NCBI GenBank assembly: GCA_963971425.1
Contig: OZ020520.1
Coordinates: 7,854,553 to 7,918,552 of the forward strand
Length of the DNA stretch: 64,000 bases
DNA from: Bryoerythrophyllum caledonicum
Taxonomy: Eukaryota; Streptophyta; Bryopsida; Pottiales; Pottiaceae
Direction of reading: 5' to 3'
The notes beneath the pieces were generated by a model. The model was not told where the DNA came from and did not search any database. It worked only from the letters and a program-made list of their open reading frames with translations. Numbering within the stretch: position 1 is the first letter of the stretch; every line of letters starts with the position of its first letter. Shown here in pieces: positions 10,500 through 22,010 of this stretch. Made by a program: the position numbers and the translations under genes.

Positions 10500-12060
10500 C
10501 ATGTGTTGTACGCCAATACCCATGGCATGACCTTGATGGATTTACTTTAGACAAACGAGGCGAAGCAGAAACTCCACTACATACGTACTTCAAGAGAGCC
10601 ACATACGACACATGTCTTCAAAACTTGGGAAACAACAAAGCCCCAGGCCCATACCGCATACCAAATTCAATACTCAAAAATATGCCTCTAAGATTTCGCA
10701 AATTACTATTCTTTTTCTGAGTCTCTCACTGCTACAAACAAAAATAAATACCGGCTTCATGGAAATCAAGCGCAACAATTTTACTATACAAGAAAGGCGA
10801 TCCGTCTATACTACCCAACCATAGATCATTTGCATTAGCCAACACAATATATAAACTCTTCACTAGTACACTCACCTCCATCCTATACTCATACGGTGAA
10901 AAATTCAAAATCCTACATGATAGCCAAGAAGGCTTTAGAGCAGAGAGAAGTACCGCTCGACAAATACAAACTGTAATAGCCACACTAGAAGATGCACGGT
11001 TTACAAATCAAGATATATACATATTATACGTTGACTTCAAAAATGCCTTTGGCTCAATAGATCATGCTCGACTATCAGCAATAATGATGGATCTTGGCTA
11101 ACCCAAAAGATGCAACCACACTTGTTCGAAACATCTACTCCCAATCATCCACTTACTATATCGGTGAACACTTTGGAAAAACAAAACCTATACCCATTCA
11201 AAGAGGAACTATACAAGGAGACACCCTTAGCCCATACCTATTCGTTATATTCTTAGAACCACTACTTAGATGGTTAGAAAGAGGTAATAATGGATACACT
11301 TTTGGCACATCACAAGTCACAATAAACTCTGCAGCATACGCTAATGACCTCGCCACCATAACCAACAAAATTAAATCTATCCAAATACAACTCAATAAAA
11401 TTGATAGATATTGCAAATGGACCGGTATGGACGTAGGTGTCCCAAAATGTGCCGCTACCGGATGTCCAAATAAATCCAAATTGAACCCTACCACTTTCAA
11501 AGCCCTAATGCAAGCTTCTAACATCAATTACCCCAACCAACCAATCCCTATACTACATCACAATGAACCATACATATATCTAGGTACAAATCTTATTCCC
11601 TCACTAAAATGGAAAATCCAATTTCACACTACAACTACAAAACTCATCACACAATGCAAAGAATTAACATGTCCGGCCACCATGAAACAAAAAATTAAAA
11701 TGGTTGACACTGTGCTACGCCCAGGTGTAGCATACAGCTTCTATAGTGTACCATACTCTATGCTAGCTATCAAAAAATTTGATAAAAAAATAATAGCCAT
11801 ACAAAAAACTATATGTGGACTACCAAAATGTATGTCAAATGCAATAACCCAACTCCCACATAACCTATTTGGGCTTGAAGCTTTCTCCCTCAAAAATGCA
11901 TATCTCCGATGTATAGATGAACAGCTACAAAATGCTCTAAATGACAAAGGAAGACTTGGGAAAATATATAATGGATTAACTCATTATGTCCTTGCCCAAT
12001 ATGGTGGTGCCAAAAACATACCCAAAATTTAAAAAAGTGATTGTATAAGATCACCAATCA
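10500..12060 (+). pseudogene. LINE ORF2, reverse transcriptase part
   Basis: Continuation of ORF2 after the Tc1 insertion. Visible motifs in order: NNKAPGPYRIPNSILK (RT motif 1), EGFRAERSTARQIQT (motif 2a/3 region), LYVDFKNAFGSIDH (motif A, with Asp present), IQRGTIQGDTLSPYLF (motif B) and AAYANDLATI (motif C). Motif C is YAND rather than YADD, so one of the metal-binding aspartates is replaced by Asn. There are at least two frame changes and an in-frame stop near 11098. The role in the family is target-primed reverse transcription. ORF2 continues across the following MITE: the frame before 12103 joins naturally to the frame after 13052. Confidence 0.85.
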
Positions 12061-12106
12061 CAAGAACACTCTTCTTATTAAAACACATAGCTAAAGTCCA
12101 CCTTAA

Positions 12107-13048
12107 CCCCTAAGGTACCATGACAGTTTTACACCAAAAACACTTCAAAATTAATGGATTCTAGTGCAATGAATAAAGAAGGTAACAAAAACTTTTATTT
12201 TTATTTTTGACCGTAGGATCTCAATAAAGGCTTATTTAATAATACATGTTCAAAATTTCATAAACTTTGACCGCACGGATTGAAAGATTATAGTGTTTGA
12301 AGTCAAGCAAATGGTTCATTTTCTTCCCTGCGTTTAGTGGATCAGCTGACTTTGACTTCAGTTGGTGTCAAAAAATTTCACTACACAAGGTCTAAATCTA
12401 TTACCATCTTGTTAAGCATGATGTTAGCTCCTTACACACCAATTTTTAGAGATAGAGACGGCGTGTAGCATATTCAAAACAAGTGTGCAAGGAGTGGAGG
12501 CTCGAAATTTGTTAATTCACACTTTAATTTTTTTAACATAATATGGTTTTGATTGATAATCCGAATGCTTAATAAGAAGGTTTACATTACATATTGTTGT
12601 GGAAAAAATAAAAAGTGAAAAATATAAAGATACCTAGGTTTTATGTTGAAAAGAAGAAGTTTTTTGGTACCTTGCCGGACAATGAGTGACAATGTGTGAA
12701 AATGTTTGACTTGGGTTGGTATGCTATTTTTCACTAAAGACAAGAACTTTTTTATGACAATATGAAGGGAAATATGATTACTTGCGAGTACTGAAAATCT
12801 CACTTTCAATAGAGTGTCCTATCAAAAGTTTTTGGAGGTGCCCGAGGTGCCCGCCCTCCCCATTTAAAATTCAAAACCCTATAATTTTTTCATCGAACGT
12901 CCAATTTAGGAAAAAATTGTTTTCCCACTAAAGTCTTGGTAATGTCTTTCTATAGTAAAAAATTCAAAGAAGAATGTTGGAAATTGACACCATAGGAACT
13001 TGACCAAACTTTCAAAAAGCCCTTTTTGGACACTTGGTCCTTTAGGGG
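12107..13048. mobile_element. TTAA-flanked MITE, copy 1 (942 bp)
   Basis: Flanked by TTAA on both sides (12103-12106 and 13049-13052), with ends CCCCTAAGGTACCA and TGGTCCTTTAGGGG. Insertion into TTAA with C-rich ends is typical of piggyBac-type elements. It carries no coding capacity and shares interior sequence with copies at 16360 and 51502. Confidence 0.85.
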
Positions 13049-13052
13049 TTAA

Positions 13053-14121
13053 AAGTACGCTCCCAAATTTCCTCATTAATCCTATATCACTCGAAATAAT
13101 ATGGTGCCAAGAAACACTAAATCACAGCATACTCAATGCCCAACTCTCCCAAAAGCTTCTACAAAAACTCCTCTCAAAAAATATTTTTGAACTAAAGCAA
13201 ATTACTTTACCTAACGGCACACACATCATGAACAATGAGGACTTCAAAACCTACCACTTTACCCCATCCAAACTATTAAAAAGTGCTCTAAATATTACTA
13301 AACAACTATTTTGCCACCCAACATGCCCCACTACATGTCATACCCCTTGTAACATACACTCATACTCCTATGTACTTCAAGATTCATTCATCACCATCAA
13401 CAATAGCAACACCCCAAGAAACATCCCTCCACCAATCAATCCCCCTAACCCTCCACATCCATTCCATCCCCGTCCCCCAACATATATCCCCAAAAACCCT
13501 ACTACATATCCCATTTATAACATCATACACCACAAACATATCCAACACACATACACAAATAACATACAAAATAACTACACAAAATATTTATGCCAATGGC
13601 AATACAATGATAATACAATCAATAAATGGCTTCCCCAAAGAGACCTTTTTCCACGACACAACACCAATACCTCCACACATAACATCGAAAAATTAAAACA
13701 ATACTACCAAAAAATTCAAAACAAAATTTACTCGGAAATAATCCTAGCCCACCATCCTCAAGAACAATTCGCAGACTCAAGATCCATAACACCACTCATA
13801 GTTATTCCACTCTTAAACATTTATACAACAGAATACAACCCCAAAAATGATATCTTTACATTCTCAAGCACAATTAAAATAGATAACAATCAAGCACATC
13901 TATATGAAGAAAATGGCCGACATTTGCACACTATTCCCACTACTCGACTCCAATGGTTATGGAATCAATACAATACAAAATTAAAAACTCCTACAAACAT
14001 AGAACCACCGATCCAACCCTTTGAAACCGAACTAATTTGGCTATACCAAACATATAAATATCGAATCCCAAAAAATGACCCTCTCAAAATGCGCAATACA
14101 CAATACCCACATCCATTTTAG
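13053..14121 (+). pseudogene. LINE ORF2, connector between reverse transcriptase and RNase H
   Basis: An open frame of about 355 codons follows directly on the MITE. It includes a cysteine-spaced stretch CHPTCPTTCHTPC (near 13312-13350), possibly metal binding. I do not recognise a domain in the remainder. The composition (A and C rich on +) matches the rest of ORF2. It ends at a stop at 14119, after which another frame takes over at about 14250. Confidence 0.65.
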
Positions 14122-14303
14122 ACTCAGTAATAACATCCTTTAACATTGAACAATGATACTTTTCTTCCCCGGTCACATGCTCTACCAAACTAAAAAAATT
14201 CTATTCACCTTTTTAAAGAGACAAAATATTCGGATCCCTGGAAAAAGCCTTTGACTACAAATGGATCGGTAATGGTATAGCCTACCCTCACAATGAGAAG
14301 GAA

Positions 14304-16259
14304 ATGGAACAAGCAATACATTGGGCTCGACTTGCCGCCAAACACAACCCAAACAACACAAACACAATCATCATTGCACCAAACCACAACTCGTACCAAA
14401 ACAATAACCAACACTTAAACCCATTCCCAGACTCTCATATCATTGCATTATTTGAAGCAGACTCAATACCATACGAAGAAACTACTATTCCACCCGAGTT
14501 AAAAAAACCCCGAATTGAACCATCCACATTACAAATAGTATGTGTCCACCATCAAAATCAAACCCTTTGCACCATAGAACAACTTGCCAAACTCACCTCC
14601 ATAACACCCAATTTAAACATACACGGATTATACACAAAAATGGTCCCACCTACACCTATACAAACCCCCGTAAACCGAAGTAAAAAATGGTCAAAATTAA
14701 ACTACATCAACAATATATCGAACTACTTTTTCACACCGCCCCCCTTACCAAATTATCCAACTCATACCACATCGAAATTTAACCCCGCACATAGCTATTA
14801 TACCAATGGATCCTTTAAACCACCAGAACAAATTAGTCCGGGAAATTGGCGCAGAGAAAAAGCTGGATATGGCATATATAATTCTACCAAAGAAATTACA
14901 CTAGCCAAAAGACTCCATGGATTACAAAATATCCTTAGAGCAGAACTTATGGCCATCCACAAAACACTACAAATCATTACAACAAAATACAATAATGAAC
15001 CCGCTCATGTATTCACCAATTGCATAAATGCACTTCACCTACTAAACACTCAAATAACACACCTTACCCTTCACAATAGCCACCCCGACCAAACCATACT
15101 AATGTCAATGGTCCAAATATTACAAAACCGAATACAAATCACAATCCTCCACCAAGTGAGAGCCCATGCCAATATTGATGGCAATGAACAAGCGGATAAA
15201 CTAGCAAAAGAAGGCCGCGATAAAACACACAAAACGACCAAAGATCTACACGAACATGCCCATGCTACCCCATACTACTTCCAAAAAGAAGATTGGCCTT
15301 CCAAAGAAGATACCCCCAATAAAGGCCCGATTAGATTCTTAGGCAAAAATCTCAAAAAGCAAGACCTCTACAACAACCTTGACACAATCTCAGAAAATAT
15401 TCCTAACATAGAAAAATGGACTAACAATAACAACATAGACAATGAACTCTCTACATCGTTCTGGAAAAATCCCATCATAATAGACTCACAAATAACATGC
15501 ATTATCAAATTCCATACTAGTCAATATATGGGAAACGCTCGCAAACAACTCTTCTTTGGAATAGAAAGATTCCCATCCATAACATGCCCCATATGCCCTT
15601 CAACAGACCTCAGCACATGGCTTCATGTTCTACTCAAATGCCAAAACCACCACATACACTCCATAATTGTTAAAAGACATAATAAAGTAGTATGGGAAGT
15701 CCGAAAACTAATCACCTCCTACAGCAAATCGGGATGTTTTATTTTAATGAACGCCAGCACCTTCAATAACAATCCACAAGAAAATACGGTCTCCCCTTGG
15801 CTACTCCCATGCTCATGTGAGACTCAAAAGTGTCATTGCAATGCTAGGCTCAAACCGGACATCCTTTGTGTTAAAAGCTTACAATATAAGAATCCACCAC
15901 CCGATCACATTAATCAAGACTACACCATTCAATTAATTGAATTTACATATTGCAACGATAGATTTTCCCCGGAAACAATTCAAAACAAAACAGATAAATA
16001 CCAACTCCTTATTGACGACATCATTGCCCTTGGATGGAAGGTGGACCCCCTTATTGTAATCACATCTGGCACTCGTGCCACCACCTTTATCCCATCTATG
16101 AAAACGCTAGAAGATACCTTCAAAATACCCATTGAAACAATTAAAACCACCTTTAAAAACATTAACACCATCGCTATTCAATATGCCATGTCCATTTTAC
16201 TACACAAACGAAAAATTGAAAACAAACAAGCCCTTCCCGATTCACAAGACTCGCCTTAA
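14304..16259 (+). pseudogene. LINE ORF2 C-terminus: RNase H, zinc knuckle, PD-(D/E)XK-like domain
   Basis: This frame is open for 651 codons. RNase H features lie at residues 165-310: YYTNGS (normally YTDGS), RAELMAIHKTL, HVFTNCINAL (normally FTDS) and RAHANIDGNEQADKLA. Two catalytic Asp positions are Asn. A zinc knuckle CPICPSTDLSTWLHVLLKC (C-x2-C, H, C) lies near residue 430. The final 150 residues contain CSCETQKCHC, then KPDIL (Pro518-Asp519), IEFTYCND (Glu546) and DKYQLL (Lys565), the order and spacing of the R2-type restriction-like endonuclease core (PD, D/E, K). A LINE with both an AP endonuclease and this domain would match the Dualen/RandI group. The C-terminal assignment is by motif only. 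Stop at 16257. Confidence 0.75.
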
Positions 16260-17060
16260 ACTCTTCCCCCGCCTTGATTTATCTTGATTGGTTGGTTTTG
16301 TGGTGTTTGGCTACTTGCTTGGTTAGTTGGTTGGTTCGAGTGGCTGACTGTTTGCTTAACCCCTAAAGGACCACGACCTAATTCGCTCTAAAACCAGTCC
16401 AAAACTGCCACTGTCAAAAAGAGACATGAAAATCACATTTTAAAGTGAATTTTGGATTTTCAACCGTAAGATCATAAAATAGACTTCCATATAAACATGC
16501 CATCAAATTTTGGTTGCAATCCACCGCACGGATTGTAGAAAAGATGAAGTTTTTTTCCCCCGTTGCCCGAAACTGTGTGAAAATGTTTGACTTGGAATAA
16601 AATGCCTTTTTACACTAAAGACAAGATTTTTTTTGAAAATTTCTAAATTAGGAAATATTCTTTATATGTGTGAAAAATCTCAATGTCAATAGAAACTTTT
16701 GTCAAAAATTTTGGAGGTGCCCGAAGTCCCACTTTTGGCTTTAAGTGGTACTAACTTTCAAACCACAAATCCAAAAAAAAAATTAAAAATATCTCCACGA
16801 AGCTCTTATCAGATCCTATCTTGAAAAAAAAATCAATTAAAAAGGATTTTTTTTCGAATTGTAGGTACATGCCCAAAATCCAAAATGACCCCGGGGGGAC
16901 GTTTGGTCCTTTAGGGGTTAATGGGTTTCTGGCTACTTGTTACATAGTGTCTACCTTAGAAAGGGGGAAGTAGTTCCAGCTTACTAATTCCCTCTCTGGT
17001 GGGCATGGTCTTAGTAGTGGAACGAACAGACACTTTATTCACTGCTTCCCGTCCTTCTAG
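16260..17060. other. LINE 3' tail and spacer
   Basis: After the ORF2 stop the sequence turns G/T-rich (TTGGTTGGTTTTG and similar near 16290-16345), unlike the A/C-rich coding part. A MITE occupies 16360-16917. The exact 3' end of the LINE could not be fixed; nothing else is recognised up to 17060. Confidence 0.45.
16360..16917. mobile_element. TTAA-flanked MITE, copy 2 (558 bp)
   Basis: Flanks TTAA at 16356-16359 and 16918-16921. Ends are CCCCTAAAGGACCA and TGGTCCTTTAGGGG, perfect inverse complements over 13-14 bp. Compared with copies 1 and 4 it lacks a middle segment of about 350 bp. Confidence 0.9.
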
Positions 17061-17217
17061 TCTTCTGCGTCGAGCGTTTCTCGGAGCCTCCTGCCCGCAG
17101 CTCTGAGCTGCCCGACCTGCGAAGTCGACTTGCGGGGTCGAAGTCCCTCCCGCGTCCTCTGCGAAGTCTTTGAAGTCTCATATCCCGAGACCCGAGGTCG
17201 CACGGCCGGGTCCGGGC
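17061..17217 (-). repeat. 157-bp GC-rich inverted repeat, left copy
   Basis: Matches 24858-25014 on the other strand without indels and, by my reading, with one mismatch. The outer edge is abrupt, while weak similarity continues a few bases inwards. GC content is about 64 percent, far above the surroundings. Confidence 0.9.
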
Positions 17218-17489
17218 AGAGGATTCCTCGCGACGCCGTCGTCGCTCTCCCCGCCACCGCCGTCAACAGTGCAGTCTCACCTCTCCGACGTTAAGCTTGT
17301 CTCTCCGCACGACGACGTCGCCCTCGAAGGAACACTCCAGTGCCGCCCGCACGACGACGTGAAGCTCGCCTTCTTCGCTGTTGGGCTGCCGTAGTCGCCT
17401 TTGAGTTCACAGGAGGCCGACTTTACAAGATCATCTTGAGGTTCGAGTTGGATTTTCTGATTATATATGTTGATTTTACTCTGGTATCT

Positions 17490-17926
17490 CAGGTGGCTAA
17501 CGGTGTTTCTTGCTATACCCGGTTGGACAGTGAAATCATCTACGACAGGGACTTCGACTACGACTACTTCAGGTTCAAAATACTGGTGAAATCGCATCTC
17601 CTGAAGGTGAATGGGGTCGTGGTGAAGAGGCCGCAGCACATGCTCATGATGAGGTGTCTGTGGGAATTCACAACGAGAACATTGAAGCCGCGTTGAAAAC
17701 GTACCACACCTCAGTTGCTGGGGTGGTTCACCCACGCTTCTCCAACTCTTTTCAACGCAGGAACTTCACGGCCCCAGGTAGGATCTACTTTCCGTGTGAT
17801 TGTGGACTTACTCAAGGTGTTTTGCGTTTTTGCAGGTGAGCAGTTGCTTCCTGGTGTGCATGAAGGGGGACAACATTGAGGGCATTTATGACACCCTGAA
17901 GGAGTGCGCCGTATTGAGTTGTATGC
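17490..17926 (+). pseudogene. broken genomic fragment of ribonucleotide reductase large subunit gene
   Basis: Peptides read in shifting frames match the conserved class I RNR large subunit: [54 protein letters not shown] and, after an intron, [19 protein letters not shown] then LKECAV. The enzyme reduces ribonucleotides to deoxyribonucleotides. The fragment covers roughly 100 of about 800 residues, upstream of and including the first part of the catalytic barrel. A 58-bp intron (17778-17835, GT...AG) is retained, so the copy was made from genomic DNA and not from mRNA. At least two frame changes (near 17650 and 17720) make it non-functional. Sequence homology stops abruptly after 17926. Confidence 0.88.
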
Positions 17927-19431
17927 TTTCCAGCTTTCGTTTCTCTTGATTGATTTTGTTGCTTTCCTTTTACAATCAATATTTCTGGACAACGCTTAAC
18001 CATCATCACCTCGCACAGGTAACAAGCTGCACCAATTTCTCCACAGCTGATTGCTTCGACCTTCAAGTGTTGAAGTTGCATTTTAAGTGTTCGATCTGAA
18101 TTCGACAGACAGTACTTTTGATAGGAGTACTAGTCTTCAATGTAAGTGAGGTTCATGGACAATTTTTGCAGCGACGGTCATTTGACATAATCTATTTCCA
18201 GGTCCATGCTTCAGTTTTTGCAGCTGTGGTCATGATCTACACGGCAACCATCGACGGTGATCGGCACATGGAATTGAATTAGAGCTGATGATGAAGTTGG
18301 GGGTGTTGTTGAATTGGATCCAAAATGTGACGATCCTCAACTATTATCAGAAGTTTCTACCTACTCCGCAGGTACCATGTACAACCAGATTCCGCCATTG
18401 AGATTGAAATAAGTTCTAGCACATATGTGAAAGTCACCCTAAGTTTCAGTGAAAAGCCTCTCTTCTTATTAATACTACTATTTGAGTTCGTAGCATAATC
18501 TGGTCAATTCTGTGTGTGTGTTTTTTTAAGTTTGATTTCTTACATTTTGTATCATCCTCATATTTTGTCTTATTATTTTTATTTGTAGTACTTTCATGTC
18601 AACCTTGCTGTGGATGGTTGATGTTATGTCTAAGTTATGTTGTACCTTCTCCTTATGTTCTACTATTTCACTCGTTTGATTATTTCAGTGCAATTAAAGC
18701 ACACTCCAAGGTGGAGCATGAAGGGACAGCCTTCTCATGGATGCCTGTGATTTAGTCCCACTTTTATACTTGGACAATCATGGCAATTTACAGAAGCTTA
18801 TGTACCCGGATGCTTTCAATAGTACCACCTTAATTTTCAAGAAGGTGCTATGGCTTTTTTAATAAAGCACTTCCAGGCATTTATTTCTCCGTCTTTGAAC
18901 TTAACTATGGCATTGGCAAGTATATTATATATCATGGCCTAGCTCTTTAGTATATTCTTCTTTTGCAACCTTTCTTTGCATGGATTAGGGGCAGTACTAT
19001 CAACTGCAGTGATAATTTCAAGGTTCAGGGCACAACCGGTTTCTTCTATATCGTGTTACGGTTGTCCTTTGCATTATTCATTAGAATTCAGTTGCAAACA
19101 ATGGGGGTGGACATTGTAGATTTGTGTTCAAATGAAGATTTTCTTTTTTCATCAAATGTGAGATTGCAAAAATTTAACTTCCCTTGGGTTCCAGGGTGCT
19201 AGAAGATGAAGATGATTTCTGTACATGCTAATCTAAAAATAAAGTTGTTAACGAGACAATTTGCAGTTGACAGGACCGAGGTTCTGTTTCTAGAAACATA
19301 GCCGGCGAGATTATTTGAGACAGCAACTTCCTTCCGTGGACGAGGAATATACTCACAAATCTGGAAAAGGATCGCTTCATGGCCATGTTTGTACAAATGG
19401 CGATGGCAAGGGCAAGCTAAAAGGGCCTCAA
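17927..19431. other. spacer without recognisable gene
   Basis: About 1.5 kb with no convincing ORF. It might be intronic or flanking sequence carried along with the RNR fragment, but I cannot show this. Confidence 0.5.
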
Positions 19432-19435
19432 TTAA

Positions 19436-20243
19436 CCCCTAACGGACCAAGACATTTTCACCTCAAAATCACTCCAAAACTGCCATTTTCAGCGCATTCA
19501 ACACGAAATGATACAAAATGTTTTTTCTAAAAATTTAACAATAGGATCTTGTACTAGAGTTGAATGAGAGTGTGTTATGAAAATTTTGGTAAGTTTGACC
19601 GCACGGATTGAAAGATATCACCCTTTGAAGTGAGACATAATCTCTTCTTGAGGTCATGCTAAACACCTTCAACAAACATCGACCACCTTCTATGGCAACT
19701 TTTTGCACTACAGGCACTGAATATATTATGTTAACTTGAAAAGGATCATGTTAGGCACATGTGCACCAAATTTTAGAAGTAGAAGAGGTGTAGAAGATGT
19801 CCTCAAAAATCTTGCAATGCAACTATGTGCTGAGAATCAACAATACACTTTATATTTTGCACATATCACATTCTTGTCAAATCTTTGAAATTCACAAATC
19901 CGTACGGTACATGCAAAGATCTCAATTTCCTTTCCAAGAGGACATTTTCTTTCTTTTGAATGGACAAAAACTTGAATTTCTATTGAATTTAGAAGTTATT
20001 AAAGTTTAGTGACAGTATTTGTGATATGTCACACTAAATTGCTGCACTATTTGTACATGCAAGTGAAAATAAATTGTAACTTTTGAACCATAAGTCGGAA
20101 TTCTACGAAATTTGTGTCTGCACAAAGCTAATCAAAAGTTGTCCATTCCATTAAAAAATCTCAGAAAACAATGCCTAGAATTGAGAACGTGGTACCTTAC
20201 CAAACTCAAAATGTCCCCCGAGGGAACTTTGGTCCTTTAGGGA
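19436..20243. mobile_element. TTAA-flanked MITE, copy 3 (808 bp, diverged)
   Basis: Flanks TTAA at 19432-19435 and 20244-20247. Ends are CCCCTAACGGACCA and TGGTCCTTTAGGGA. The interior is more diverged than in the other three copies, but it shares the phrase GACCGCACGGATTGAAAGAT with copy 1. Confidence 0.82.
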
Positions 20244-20859
20244 TTAAGCCAAAGAGCCTCATTTTCATTCTCAAACCAAATGGAACACTTGAAGAGTTGG
20301 TGCTAAATAGAGGCAGACATGTGAAAATGCTGGTAGGAAGGGTACTATAATGTCACTACTTGGGATACAACGGTTTGAACACTACACTAAAGATGGCTTT
20401 TAGTGTAGTGCACACTAAATACGAACTCAAATACTAATTGTAAAGTTTACAATCAGTGTAGTGACATAATTATACACTAAATGTCAACTACCACACTAAA
20501 TGTCAATTCTAGTAAATAGTGGAACATAAGGTTTTTTACTTGTGGCCATTTAGTGTATGAAACCTAGAAAATGATTATGTGTACATTTCAAGCATCAAAG
20601 TAAAGAAGATATTGAGTGCATGTAGAAAAACAAGAATTTGCAAGGGAAATATAGGGAAAAATAGAACGTAGATATGGAACAAAAGGAAAATCCCAAAAAT
20701 TGGACAAAGAAGAATGTACGTATGGAGGGAAAATGAAACTACAAGTACAAGATTGGAAAAATAAGAACTTTGAAAGTGAGAAAAAAAGGAATATTGGAAA
20801 AGGAAAAAAACATAAATATACAATAATTATACAATAAATATGCAATAAATACACAATAA

Positions 20860-21180
20860 ATATGGAAATGTTGATCAAATACTCATTAGATATTCATTAA
20901 ATATGCATTAAATATTCATTAATTATTCATTAATTATTCATTAAATATTCATTAAATATTCATTAATTATTCATTAAATATTCATTAAATATTCATTAAA
21001 TATACAAACATGCATTAAATTGTCATAAAATATACATTTAAACTCTTAATTTTTTTATTAAATATTCTTTAATTATTCTTTGAGTATACAAATATACATT
21101 CATTATTCTTTAAATATACAAACATTCTTTTAAATTCTTTAAATATACAAATATGCTTTAAATATTCATTAGATATTCAC
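20860..21180. repeat. ATTCATTAAAT-type AT-rich tandem repeat
   Basis: Roughly 10-11-bp units such as ATTCATTAAAT and ATTCATTAATT repeated about 20 times with drift. Simple-sequence expansion inside the MITE. Confidence 0.8.
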
Positions 21181-22010
21181 TAATAATTTCAAGGAATGCG
21201 AAAGATGTGAATGGGAATAGTTGGAAATGGGAGGATAAAGAGATGAGGTTGAGGATTAGACGGGGAGAATAAATGCATGGCAGTTGGTAGGCGGTTGATT
21301 GGGGGCTAATACTATTTATCAACTTGTTAACAAATTTTTCTGCTAGGGTAGATGGTTAATTGGGGGCTAATACTAAGGATACTAGGGTAGGTGGACGATT
21401 GGGGGATAATATTCATGACAATGGCGGCTAACACTATTTTCCAACTTCTTAACAAATAGTACACTAGGGTAACTACACTATTTGTATCATTACACTAAAA
21501 GCCATCTTTAGGGGTTGTTTACACCTGAAGGTTTGGGTTGGAGCCCATAGACACAAGTGGTACCCCGCTTGAAGGATGAAACCATTGTAAGCGGGGTACC
21601 TTCCACCAAACAAGGGAGTTCTAAGTGGGTTGTGGCCCAAAAATTAGGTGTAAACCCGAATAGAAGGGTTGTGGCCCATTGTGTACTTGGGCTGAATTTT
21701 TAAGTAGTTATATGAAAATGGGCTCTTTTGAGAACTACCCCATAGTGAAAGAATTTGTATTATTTAAATTACAAAAATATAAATGTAACTTCAGCAGTAA
21801 ATTTCAGCAGTAAATTTCAGTACACCGTTCACTGAATATAGTGTGGAGGTATAGGTAATGTGGATGAAAATTGAGGTGGACCACATCAATTCTAGTTTTG
21901 GATGAAAATTGAGGTGGACCACATCAATTCTAGTTTTGGATGAAAATTGATGTGGACCACATCAATTTTGGTTATTAATATAATAGTAATATATTATTAT
22001 TATATGTTAC

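Larger units (their letters stand above)
2778..16950 (+). mobile_element. RNase H-bearing LINE, decayed and interrupted by three insertions
   Basis: A non-LTR retrotransposon can be followed on the + strand in this order: ORF1-like frame (2778-4820), 2A-like motif (5468-5512), AP-type endonuclease (about 6150-6910), reverse transcriptase (about 10510-11500), RNase H (about 14790-15220), zinc knuckle (15585-15650) and a PD-(D/E)XK-like domain (15850-16010). A Tc1/mariner element (7720-10497) and a TTAA-flanked MITE (12107-13048) split ORF2. Another MITE (16360-16917) sits in the 3' tail. Without insertions the element would be about 9.9 kb. ORF2 has a marked A+C-rich, T- and G-poor + strand. 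The domain set resembles Dualen/RandI elements described from Chlamydomonas, which carry both an AP and an R2-like nuclease. Both ends are uncertain: no target duplication or poly(A) tail was found. It is broken by several frame changes and internal stops. Confidence 0.8.
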
